Below are positions 1-7,116 of a stretch of 22,582 nucleotides of DNA, in pieces. Within the stretch, counting starts at the first letter, position 1. Each line of letters begins with the position of its first letter. Position numbers and translations under genes: made by a program. The notes beneath the pieces were generated by a model, which saw nothing but the letters and a program-made list of their open reading frames with translations, was not told the origin of the DNA and did no database searches. The DNA is from AC-69 sp046728055 (lineage in GTDB: Bacteria > Actinomycetota > UBA4738 > HRBIN12): the NCBI GenBank assembly GCA_046728055.1, contig JBKPDU010000108.1:1-22582 (forward strand), read 5' to 3'.

Positions 1-728
1 GACAGATGCAGGTCGAGATCGGCGTCCCCCCATCCGCTGTGGAACTGGATCGGGAGGCCACGCTCGCGGGCCAGTCGCGCGCCCGACCAGATGCCGAACC
101 GGAGCAGCACGGGGTCGTCCAATCGCGGGGGGGCCGACGTCGCCGCCTCCAGGAACGTCCCGGCGGCCCGCACGACCTCGGCATCGGTCGGCTCCTCCGG
201 CCCGAAGGAGAATCCGCCTCGGTAGGCCACGATGGTCTTGAACCCGACGGCCTCGCTCGACGACGTCTCGAGCGTCTGACGGTAGGCGTTCGGGTACGAG
301 CTCGCATCGACCCCGGATGTGGCCACGGCCTCCGCGACCGCCTCCAGTCGGACGATCTCGTGCACCGGAACCTCCGCGAGCCGATGCATGGCCTTCGGGT
401 CGTGGAGTTCCTCGGAGCGGTACCCGGTGTCGATGAGGAGCGCGCCCAAGCCCGCTTCGGTCAGGAACGAACGGGCCACCTCGTCGGCGCCCAGCTCGGC
501 ACGGCGGGCAACGTACTCCTCCGGCGATGGGAACGGCCCGAGGCCGAGCACCGGCGCGCACCATCGGCGCACCGCCAGGCCCAGGGGGGAGTCGAAACGG
601 CTGGTCCCGCGAGGGGGAGGATCGGAGCTCTCGGCGATCAGGTTCTCGAATCCGGTGAGGTCGAGATCGGACCTCACCACCCCGTGACAGTGGTGGTCGA
701 TCAGCCGAAGGCCCTCGACGTCTGACAC
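1..728 (-). CDS. FluG/NodGS-type amidohydrolase, C-terminus cut by window edge
   Basis: Reading the minus strand from a GTG at 726-728 gives 242 uninterrupted codons that run off the left edge. Visible features fit the metal-dependent amidohydrolase (amidohydrolase 2) family found as the N-terminal half of fungal FluG and plant NodGS: an early metal-binding motif DHHCHG (residues 11-16), FKTIVAYRGG (about 163-172), and IQFHSGWGDADLDL (about 227-240), close to the 'QxHxGxGDxDLDL' signature of that branch. The remaining metal ligands would lie outside the window. A GGGGAG stretch sits 12 nt before the GTG, a loose ribosome site, so the start is not certain. It is divergent from a GS-like ligase, which supports a joint role such as hydrolysing what the ligase makes or handling an amide/gamma-glutamyl compound; the substrate is unknown. 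The long plus-strand reading frame over this stretch is its shadow. Confidence 0.8.
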   Translation of the reverse strand, partial: MSDVEGLRLIDHHCHGVVRSDLDLTGFENLIAESSDPPPRGTSRFDSPLGLAVRRWCAPVLGLGPFPSPEEYVARRAELGADEVARSFLTEAGLGALLIDTGYRSEELHDPKAMHRLAEVPVHEIVRLEAVAEAVATSGVDASSYPNAYRQTLETSSSEAVGFKTIVAYRGGFSFGPEEPTDAEVVRAAGTFLEAATSAPPRLDDPVLLRFGIWSGARLARERGLPIQFHSGWGDADLDLHL

Positions 729-859
729 CGCTGCACCCCACTCCCCGCCGCTGCCCCCGGGGCGAGCATAGCCTCGCCGTCTGATCGGGCGTCGCAGCCC
801 CGGTCGCGCCCCGTGGCGCACGGGTGCGATGATTCGGCCCGGCCAGCGTCCGCGAGGGC

Positions 860-868
860 AGGAGGTGA
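860..868 (+). promoter_or_regulatory. Shine-Dalgarno deciding the GS-like start
   Basis: AGGAGGTGA lies 4 nt before a TTG at 873-875 (7 nt from GGAGG), an ideal ribosome-binding geometry. The longer in-frame GTG at 813 has no such site, so TTG 873 is preferred. Confidence 0.75.
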
Positions 869-872
869 AGAC

Positions 873-2267
873 TTGCAGGACCACATCACGGGATCGGCCG
901 AGGAGACGGATTGGCGAGCCGCTCGGGCACGGCAACTGGCGGAGGCACTGTCGGCCCAGGGCATCCGCGCCGTCGCACTCAGCCAGGTGGACAACGCCGG
1001 CGTCACGCGAGTGAAGACCGTCCCGGTGTCGGTCCTCGAACGGGCGGTGAAGTACGGGATCGGCATGTCCCCGGTGTTCGAGGTGTTCTTGGTCAACGAC
1101 TCCATCACCTCGAGCGATGAGGTCGGCGGCCCGGTCGGCGACCTCCGGCTCATGCCCGATCCGTCGGCCGTGAAGGTGCTTGCCGCCCAGCCCGGATGGG
1201 CCTGGGCTCCGGTGGACAAGCGCACGCAGGAGAACGAGGTGTACCCGGGGTGCCAGCGGACGTTCACCAAGCGCATGGCGCAACGGGCGGCCGACGCCGG
1301 CATCGAGGTGCGGATGACCTTCGAGCTGGAATGGTTCCAGGCTGACGCGAGTTCGGAGATCGACCGTCCGATCCACACTGGTCCCGCGTACGGGCTACCA
1401 GTCCTGGCGACGATCTCGGACTACGCGAGGGATCTCATCGCCGCGCTGGAGGATGAGGGCGTGGTGGTGGACCAGTTCCATCCCGAATACGCGGTGGGGC
1501 AATTGGAGATCTCCGTGGCGCCGACGGATCCGGTTGGGGCGGCCGACACGACGGTCCTGGTCCGACAGACGATCCGGGCGATGGCGGCAAGACACGGGAT
1601 GCGAGCCTCGTTCTCTCCCGTGGTGATCGCGGGTCACGTGGGGAACGGCGGCCACATCCACTTCAGCCTGTGGCGGGACGGCAAGGACCTGTTCGACGGA
1701 GGCAAGGGTCCGTACGGGATGACCGAGACGGGCGAAGCGTTCGTCGCAGGCGTGCTGGCGGAGCTTCCAGCCCTGGTCGCCGTGGGCTCCCCGAGTGTGC
1801 CGAGCTATCTTCGGCTGATCCCGTCGCACTGGGCCGGAGCGTTCGCGTGTTGGGGCCGAGAGAACCGGGAGGCAGCGATCCGATTCGTCACCGGGATGGT
1901 CGGGTCGCGCCAGACCGCGGCAAATACCGAAGTGAAGTGTTTCGATCAGAGTGCGAACCCGTACTTGGCGGCCGGCGCGCTCATCGCTGCCGGCCTGACC
2001 GGCGTCGAGAAGGACTTGCGACTGCCCGACGAGGTGACCGTGGACCCCGGCGGGCTCTCCGCCGACGAGCTCGCGACTCGGGCCATCAACAGGCTTCCGC
2101 AGTCCGTCGATGAGGCGCTGTCGTACCTTGAGAAGTCCGACGTCCTGCGGGAGGCCATGGGCCCGATGCTGTTCGGGCCGTTCACCGCGGTGCGCCGGGC
2201 GGAGGCGGAGGCGTTCGCAGACCTGGAGCCCGAGAAGATCGTGGCCGCCCATCGGTGGCGCTACTGA
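873..2267 (+). CDS. Glutamine-synthetase-like gamma-glutamyl ligase (FluG-type)
   Basis: A 464-residue protein from the TTG start with a near-perfect ribosome site (an in-frame GTG at 813 would add 20 residues). GS landmarks appear in order: ELEWF, GQLEIS, GNGGHIHFS, SYLRLIPSHWAGAF, CWGRENREAAIRF and ANPYLAAGALIAAGL. GS proteins form ATP-dependent ligases that activate glutamate as gamma-glutamyl phosphate. Two catalytic positions differ by my alignment: the flap segment 'PGYEAP' of true GS reads PSHWAG, removing the glutamate that binds ammonium, and the E-x-R pair reads E-V-K. This argues against housekeeping glutamine synthetase and for a GS-like enzyme acting on an amine or other substrate, as described for PuuA and actinobacterial GlnA3/GlnA4. 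It is divergent from the amidohydrolase, matching the two halves of FluG. Substrate unknown. Confidence 0.85.
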   Translation: MQDHITGSAEETDWRAARARQLAEALSAQGIRAVALSQVDNAGVTRVKTVPVSVLERAVKYGIGMSPVFEVFLVNDSITSSDEVGGPVGDLRLMPDPSAVKVLAAQPGWAWAPVDKRTQENEVYPGCQRTFTKRMAQRAADAGIEVRMTFELEWFQADASSEIDRPIHTGPAYGLPVLATISDYARDLIAALEDEGVVVDQFHPEYAVGQLEISVAPTDPVGAADTTVLVRQTIRAMAARHGMRASFSPVVIAGHVGNGGHIHFSLWRDGKDLFDGGKGPYGMTETGEAFVAGVLAELPALVAVGSPSVPSYLRLIPSHWAGAFACWGRENREAAIRFVTGMVGSRQTAANTEVKCFDQSANPYLAAGALIAAGLTGVEKDLRLPDEVTVDPGGLSADELATRAINRLPQSVDEALSYLEKSDVLREAMGPMLFGPFTAVRRAEAEAFADLEPEKIVAAHRWRY

Positions 2268-2311
2268 ACGCACGTCCAGTACCGAGAAACGCGTAGGAAA
2301 CGCTCCCCCGA

Positions 2312-2350
2312 ACCCCTCAAGGGGAGGGGTCAGACGACCACGGCCGTCTG
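2312..2350. terminator. Two adjacent small hairpins after the GS-like gene
   Basis: ACCCCTC (2312-2318) pairs with GAGGGGT (2324-2330) around a 5-nt loop, and CAGACG (2331-2336) pairs with CGTCTG (2345-2350). No T-run follows, as is usual for high-GC actinobacterial terminators. The rest of the 220-bp gap (2268-2487) holds only the promoter candidate listed next. Confidence 0.4.
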
Positions 2351-2451
2351 CCGATCTCCGGGGAGCATTGCAAGCCACGATCTCCCTTGGGGGAGGCCGG
2401 AAGACCTACACATCCTGGGCAATGCCGTAGCCGAAATGACCGGTCGACCGA

Positions 2452-2480
2452 TTCACCGTCCACCGAGCCAGGCCTACCGT
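2452..2480 (+). promoter_or_regulatory. Candidate promoter, leaderless geometry, for the kinase-sigma gene
   Basis: TTCACC (2452-2457), a 17-nt spacer and TACCGT (2475-2480) form a plausible housekeeping-type promoter. Seven nucleotides separate the -10 from the ATG at 2488, so transcription would begin at the start codon itself. No Shine-Dalgarno is present, which agrees. Confidence 0.4.
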
Positions 2481-2487
2481 AGCCCAG

Positions 2488-4971
2488 ATGGAGGAATCGA
2501 TCGCTTTCCGCCGGCCACGGAGCCGATCATTGCGCGGCGCTCGAGACATCTTGCACGACGCCGACGGCATCAGACGAGCGTGGGTCGACCGCATCTGGTC
2601 ATCCGACGAAGGTCTCGCTCCTCCACAACTCCGCACGCTGACGATCGGGATGCGGACGACGCTGCTCTCGCCCCTCGTGACGGCGGCGGCGCTCGTGCTG
2701 GCCCGGCGCGCCGACGTCGAGATGGGCCCGTTCGGCGTATTGGTCGTCGCCGTCGCCGTCAGCGCCGGACTGGCCACGCTGCTCCCGTACGAGCGTCTGT
2801 TCAGGAAGGGTTGGGGCATGCCCGCCCTGTACGTCTGGTCGGTCGTGAACCTGACCCTGATCGCCGTCGGCATCTGGGCGACGGGAGGCTCCAGCTCCCC
2901 GCTCTTGTTCCAGTACGCGCTGACGACCATGTTCTTCGCCTTCGCCTTCGCCCCTCCGGCTCAAGCCATCCTGCTTGGCCTGACCGTGCTCAGCTATTCG
3001 GTGGCCGTTGGTGCATCGCGCTGGGATCCGGTGCTCCTGGCGATGCTCGCGGTCCTGGCGTTCCTGGCGAACCTGCTGGTGGGTCAGCTGAAGCGTCAGA
3101 CTGCCGCCAGCAGGGAGGCGCGGAGAGAGTCCGAGCGTCGATGGGCGCTCCTGGCGGTAGTGTCCGCGGCGGCTCGTCAGATGAGCGCGGTCGAACCCAT
3201 GGCCGTCCTGCGAGCCGTCGTCGACTCGGTCGAGGCCCTGGGCTTTCCAACGGCCCGCATCTTCGTGCGGGAGGGCGCCGACGTTCAGGGAACTCTTCCT
3301 CCGGAAGCCCCAGAGCGCTTCCCCGAGGGGATCGAGTTCCTTCGCTTCGAAGGCATCGAGGGTGCACTGGTCCGGGGACGCCCCGCCGTCGTGGGCCTGG
3401 AGCAGGATGACGCACTCGGGGGGCCGCTCCGCCGGCTCGGGGTGTCGTCCGCCGTAGTGATTCCCATCTCTACCGCCGACCGCGTGGAGGCGATCCTAGT
3501 CGTGGGCAACGATGAGCCCCCGGGTCCCTCCCCTCAGGACCTCGAGGTCTTCCAGATGCTCGCGACGCAGGCCACCGTGGCGCTGGAGAACGCGCGCCGG
3601 TTCGAGCGGCAGCGCCGCTCGATGGAGCGCATCGCCGAGCTCGACCGATTGAAGAGCGACTTCCTCTCCAACGTCTCCCACGAGCTCCGAACACCCCTCA
3701 CCGTGATCGCGGGGATGGGGCGAACGCTCGAGGAGGGCTGGTACCACCTCTCGGAGGCGGACCGGCGCGATCTTCTGGCCCGGGTCAACGCCAACGCCGC
3801 GACCCTCGACAACATGATCACCGAGCTCTTGGACTTCGGGCGCCTGGAAACGGGACAGCTCCAGATGGCACCTCAGGAGGTCGATCTCCGAGAGCTGCTG
3901 AGCGGCGTCGCCGATCGTCTGGCAAGCCTGCTCCGCCAGCACGTGGTCCGAGTCGAGGCACCGGATGGGCTCACGGCCCTGGCGGATCCGCTCCTGATCG
4001 AGCGGGTGGTCGAGAACCTGCTCACGAACGCGGCCAAGTACACGCCCTCCGGGAGCCGTGTCCGAATCTCCGCGATCGGACATGGGCCGGACGCGATCGT
4101 GGCGGTCGCCGATGACGGACCCGGGATCCCTCCCGAGGAGACCAGCCACATCGGGGAACGGTTCTTCCGTGGCGGCGATCCGAACACTCGCGCCATCCGA
4201 GGAACCGGGCTCGGCCTTTCGCTCGCATCCGAGATCCTCGACATGCACGGCACGTACCTCGAGGTCGAGAGCGAGCTCGGGATCGGGTCTCGATTCTCCT
4301 TCCGGCTCCCACGGAACCAGTGGATCCCTGCGCGCCAGGATGGCCGAGGCGATGGAGTCAACGGGTACTCGGCACGCGGCGAGCAGCACCCGCAGCTCGT
4401 CGTGAGCCAAGGGGGCCTCTCCGAGCGATTCGAGACGGTTCTCGCGGGGGCCCAGGCGGGACTGGAGTGGCCGGTCGCGACCCTCTTCCGGGAGTTCCAT
4501 CCGAGGGTGCTCCGGTACCTCCGCGCACACGTGCCGGACCGGGCCGATGAGCTCGCCTCGGAGACGTGGGACCACATCGCATCTGCGTTGCCGGAGTTCG
4601 AAGGTGACGAAGGCGCCTTCCGTCGGTGGGTGTTCGCCGTCGCGAGGCAGCAGTTGAGAGAAGCGCGCGACGATGGGAGAGCGACTCGCTCGAGGTGGGA
4701 GAACGAGGCGGACGGGAACGGGGTCTCGGCCGAACGTCGTGCCGTGGACGCCGAGCTCCTCCGAATCAGCACACTCGAGGCCGATCAGGCGGACGTGCTT
4801 CTCCTTCGTACCGTGGGCGGCCTCGATGTGGGCGATGTCGCCGGGATCACCGGTAATCCGCCCCACGTCGTCCGCAAAACGGAGACCGAGGGGCTGAAGC
4901 ATCTGCGGCACGAGGCTGAGACCGCCAAGGCTTCGGACCTGGACGAGGCTCGTTCGGGAAGCGAGCGATGA
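2488..4971 (+). CDS. Membrane sensor histidine kinase fused to an ECF sigma-factor module
   Basis: An 827-residue open frame. Order: cytosolic start (1-52), about five or six hydrophobic segments (roughly 55-200), a GAF-like domain (about 215-365), HisKA with the phospho-acceptor His398 in SNVSHELRTPL, and a HATPase domain with N box ENLLTNAAKY (509-518), DDGPGIP (542-548), FFRGG and GTGLGLSLA (572-580), ending near 610. After a short linker, residues about 650-810 look like an ECF sigma factor: region 2 with FREFHPRVLRYLRAHV and ELASETW, then region 4 with LLLRTVGGLDVGDVAGITG. No receiver-domain gene is adjacent. Caution: a GTG at 4402 in this frame overlaps a TGA at 4403-4405 in the +2 frame (GTGA), the pattern expected of two overlapping genes, so a single indel between about 4315 and 4402 could have joined a separate kinase and sigma gene. 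Followed by an ATGA-overlapping membrane protein. Confidence 0.85.
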   Translation: MEESIAFRRPRSRSLRGARDILHDADGIRRAWVDRIWSSDEGLAPPQLRTLTIGMRTTLLSPLVTAAALVLARRADVEMGPFGVLVVAVAVSAGLATLLPYERLFRKGWGMPALYVWSVVNLTLIAVGIWATGGSSSPLLFQYALTTMFFAFAFAPPAQAILLGLTVLSYSVAVGASRWDPVLLAMLAVLAFLANLLVGQLKRQTAASREARRESERRWALLAVVSAAARQMSAVEPMAVLRAVVDSVEALGFPTARIFVREGADVQGTLPPEAPERFPEGIEFLRFEGIEGALVRGRPAVVGLEQDDALGGPLRRLGVSSAVVIPISTADRVEAILVVGNDEPPGPSPQDLEVFQMLATQATVALENARRFERQRRSMERIAELDRLKSDFLSNVSHELRTPLTVIAGMGRTLEEGWYHLSEADRRDLLARVNANAATLDNMITELLDFGRLETGQLQMAPQEVDLRELLSGVADRLASLLRQHVVRVEAPDGLTALADPLLIERVVENLLTNAAKYTPSGSRVRISAIGHGPDAIVAVADDGPGIPPEETSHIGERFFRGGDPNTRAIRGTGLGLSLASEILDMHGTYLEVESELGIGSRFSFRLPRNQWIPARQDGRGDGVNGYSARGEQHPQLVVSQGGLSERFETVLAGAQAGLEWPVATLFREFHPRVLRYLRAHVPDRADELASETWDHIASALPEFEGDEGAFRRWVFAVARQQLREARDDGRATRSRWENEADGNGVSAERRAVDAELLRISTLEADQADVLLLRTVGGLDVGDVAGITGNPPHVVRKTETEGLKHLRHEAETAKASDLDEARSGSER

Positions 4972-5999
4972 CACCATTCGACGCGGTGCACCGCGACAGC
5001 GAACCTGAAGGAATCGACTTCGATGAACTCCTCCAGGCTGTCCGCGCGGCCGCCACGCCGGAGGAGCGCGCGAGTGCCGACGAGGCCATCCCGGTCGTCG
5101 CCGCCCGCATCCGCTCGAGCCGGCGCCCGATCCGACGGACCAGCGCGCGAGAGGTCGGATCGGCAGGTCGACGCGCGAGCACCCGGCTGGGAGCGGCGCT
5201 GGCCGTCGTGGTTCTCACGGCAGGCACGAGCCTCGCGATCACCGGGCAGCTCCCGCACGGCGCCCGTGACGTCGCGTCGAATTTCCTGGCGCAGATCGGA
5301 CTTCCGGCGCCACCACCCGTGCTCGAGGCAGCGGGCACGGCGACCACCCCGCACACGACCGGCCAGCCCCTGGGACCGGATTACCAGACCGGCCTTGCGG
5401 TGGAGATCCCCCATGCGCTCGTGTTCGATGGTCTCGGTGGTTCGGACGCGTCGGCGGATAAGCCCGACGCCGCCACCAAGCCCGGCGCCCGCACGTCGCC
5501 CAACACCGGCACGTCGCCTGACGCCGGTACATCGCCCGGGGCCGATTCTGGACCGCCGCCCCACGCAGGCCCGCCGCACGGTGGGGATGCCGGACCGCCG
5601 CCAGATCCCGACTCGCCGCCGGATGGCGACGAGGTCACACCGCCTGATCCCGTTACACCGCCCGATGCCGATTCCGATGCGCCACCCCCCGCCGCCCCGC
5701 CCCCGCACGCTGGGCCCCCGCCCCACGCAGGTCCACCGCCTGACGCTGGCCCGCCGCCGGACGCTGGTCCACCACCGGACGCTGGTCCACCACCGGACGC
5801 TGGTCCACCACCGGACGCCGGCCCGCCGCCCGACTCAGGTGCTCCCCCGGACGCGGGCCCGCCGCCGGACGCTGGCCCGCCGCCCGACGCTGGTCCACCA
5901 CCGGACGCTGGCCCACCACCCGACGCTGGCCCGCCCCCGGACGCCGGTCCACCGCCAGATGCCGGGCCCGAGCCTGAGGCGGAGACGCCGTCCGAGTGA
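4968..5999 (+). CDS. Single-pass membrane protein with Pro-rich hexapeptide array, possible anti-sigma-like partner
   Basis: 343 residues, start ATG overlapping the previous stop (ATGA), so it is translationally coupled to the kinase-sigma gene. Residues 1-73 are charged and probably cytosolic; 74-92 form one hydrophobic segment (LGAALAVVVLTAGTSLAI); the rest is predicted outside and low in complexity. Residues 244-333 are 15 consecutive hexapeptides, mostly PPPDAG with variants PPPHAG, PPPDSG and APPDAG, preceded by irregular PPD/TSPDAG stretches from about 180. I recognise no enzyme or zinc-type anti-sigma motif (HxxxCxxC). Position directly behind a sigma module and the cytosol-membrane-exterior layout resemble sigma/anti-sigma pairs, so a regulatory or wall-contact role is possible, but this is inference only. 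Confidence 0.8.
   Translation: MTPFDAVHRDSEPEGIDFDELLQAVRAAATPEERASADEAIPVVAARIRSSRRPIRRTSAREVGSAGRRASTRLGAALAVVVLTAGTSLAITGQLPHGARDVASNFLAQIGLPAPPPVLEAAGTATTPHTTGQPLGPDYQTGLAVEIPHALVFDGLGGSDASADKPDAATKPGARTSPNTGTSPDAGTSPGADSGPPPHAGPPHGGDAGPPPDPDSPPDGDEVTPPDPVTPPDADSDAPPPAAPPPHAGPPPHAGPPPDAGPPPDAGPPPDAGPPPDAGPPPDAGPPPDSGAPPDAGPPPDAGPPPDAGPPPDAGPPPDAGPPPDAGPPPDAGPEPEAETPSE
5697..5966 (+). repeat. In-frame 18-bp tandem repeat, 15 units
   Basis: Exactly 270 bp, 15 units of 18 bp, encoding (P/A)PP(D/H)(A/S)G. Three neighbouring units around 5749-5810 are nearly identical in DNA (CCACCACCGGACGCTGGT), while others differ at synonymous third positions. This indicates recent unit duplication on an older array. 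Confidence 0.9.
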
Positions 6000-6063
6000 C
6001 GCGGCTGCCCGAGCCCAAGATCGTGCGATGGGGTCGGGCACTCAGGCCGACGCATTCCCCTCC

Positions 6064-6091
6064 TTGAGTGGCGCGGACGTTCTTGTAGCGT
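6064..6091 (+). promoter_or_regulatory. Candidate promoter, leaderless geometry, for galT
   Basis: TTGAGT (6064-6069), 16-nt spacer, TAGCGT (6086-6091), then 7 nt to the ATG at 6099. There is no Shine-Dalgarno, consistent with a leaderless transcript. The spacing matches the candidate at 2452-2480. Confidence 0.4.
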
Positions 6092-6098
6092 TGTTCCG

Positions 6099-7112
6099 AT
6101 GTCGACGCTGAGGCAGGACCCGACCACCCGGCAGTGGGCGGTGATGGCGCCCGTGCGGGCCGGCCGGCCGCACAAGCAGGTCGTCGTGCCCCGCCCCGAC
6201 CTCCCCGAGCTCGACCCCTCATGTCCCTTCTGCCCCGGCAACGAGGACCAGACCCCACCCGAGATCCTTCGCCACCCGAGGGAGGGCGACTGGCAGGTTC
6301 GAGTGGTCCCCAACCTCTACGGCGCCCTGTCGGGCGATGGCTCGGTCGCTCGCGCCGGTCCCCCGCTCTTTCGGGAGATGCCCGGCGTCGGGAGCCACGA
6401 GGTGGTGATCGAGTCGCGGCGACACGACAACCGGATGGACGAGATGGATCAACAGGACGTTGCCCGGGTTGTCTCGGTTTGGAGGGGACGGTACCGGCAG
6501 CTCATCGCCGAGCCGCATATCCGAGCGGTTGTCGTGTTCAAGAACTTCGGGACCCTGGCAGGGACGTCGCTCACCCACCCGCACTCGCAGATCGTGGCCA
6601 CGCCGGTGTTCCTCCCTCGGCTGCTCAGGCGGGTCGATGTGGCCACCCGCCACTTCGACGAGAATGGCAGCTGCGTGTACGACGACATCATCGCCGCGGA
6701 ACGTGCGGCTGAGGTCCGAGTGGTCGCGGAGCACGGTAGGTTCATCGCGTTCGAGCCCTTCGCTTCGGGTACCCCTTACGAGACGTGGGTGATCCCCGCG
6801 TTCCACCAGGGCTCGTTCGGCAACCTCCCGGACGAGGACGTGGAGGACCTGGCCGGCATCCTGATCCGGACGCTCACGGCCATGAGGAGAGCCTGTGGCG
6901 ATCCCGACTTCAACCTGGTCATGTCATCGGCGCCCATCGATGGTCACACCGACGAGGTGTTCCACTGGCACATCCAGCTCCTGCCCAAGCTCTCCACGCC
7001 CGCCGGCTTCGAGCTCGGCTCGGCGATGAGCATCAACACGGTGCTCCCCGAGGACGCCGCGGACGGTCTCCGAAACGCCCTCGCGCCCGCCGCGGCGCGC
7101 CAAAACCGTTGA
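6099..7112 (+). CDS. galT: Galactose-1-phosphate uridylyltransferase
   Basis: 337 residues, close to the usual GalT length. It carries the N-terminal zinc motif CPFCPGNE (Cys42, Cys45), the HIT-superfamily active-site signature HPHSQ (160-164, with His162 expected to be the uridylylated nucleophile), and the C-terminal FHWHIQLLPKL segment. In the Leloir pathway the enzyme swaps UMP between UDP-glucose and galactose-1-phosphate in the cytosol. No galK, galE or galM is next to it here. A related GalT-like nucleotidyltransferase (for example an ADP-glucose phosphorylase type) cannot be excluded by eye, because the final HWHxQ differs little between them. It converges on gltX with 4 bp between stops. 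The ATG at 6099 is the first residue consistent with the family N-terminus 'LRxDPTTxxWVxxAPxR'. Confidence 0.85.
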   Translation: MSTLRQDPTTRQWAVMAPVRAGRPHKQVVVPRPDLPELDPSCPFCPGNEDQTPPEILRHPREGDWQVRVVPNLYGALSGDGSVARAGPPLFREMPGVGSHEVVIESRRHDNRMDEMDQQDVARVVSVWRGRYRQLIAEPHIRAVVVFKNFGTLAGTSLTHPHSQIVATPVFLPRLLRRVDVATRHFDENGSCVYDDIIAAERAAEVRVVAEHGRFIAFEPFASGTPYETWVIPAFHQGSFGNLPDEDVEDLAGILIRTLTAMRRACGDPDFNLVMSSAPIDGHTDEVFHWHIQLLPKLSTPAGFELGSAMSINTVLPEDAADGLRNALAPAAARQNR

Positions 7113-7116
7113 GGGA

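Noticed and set aside
6..725. Plus-strand 239-codon frame over the left edge
   Set aside because: It is Arg/Gly-rich with no family features, while the opposite strand reads a clear amidohydrolase with metal motifs.
813..872. GTG at 813 as start of the GS-like gene
   Set aside because: No ribosome site and a low-complexity N-terminus; TTG 873 has AGGAGGTGA at ideal distance.
3496..4977. Minus-strand frame of 493 codons opposite the kinase-sigma gene
   Set aside because: Antisense shadow; the plus strand carries all kinase and sigma motifs.
5697..5966. Tandem repeats as a CRISPR array
   Set aside because: Units are contiguous 18-bp coding repeats with no spacers and no cas genes.
5381..6313. 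Minus-strand Gly/Ser/Ala-rich frame over the repeat array
   Set aside because: Reverse reading of the 18-bp repeats; looks repetitive only because the real coding repeat is.
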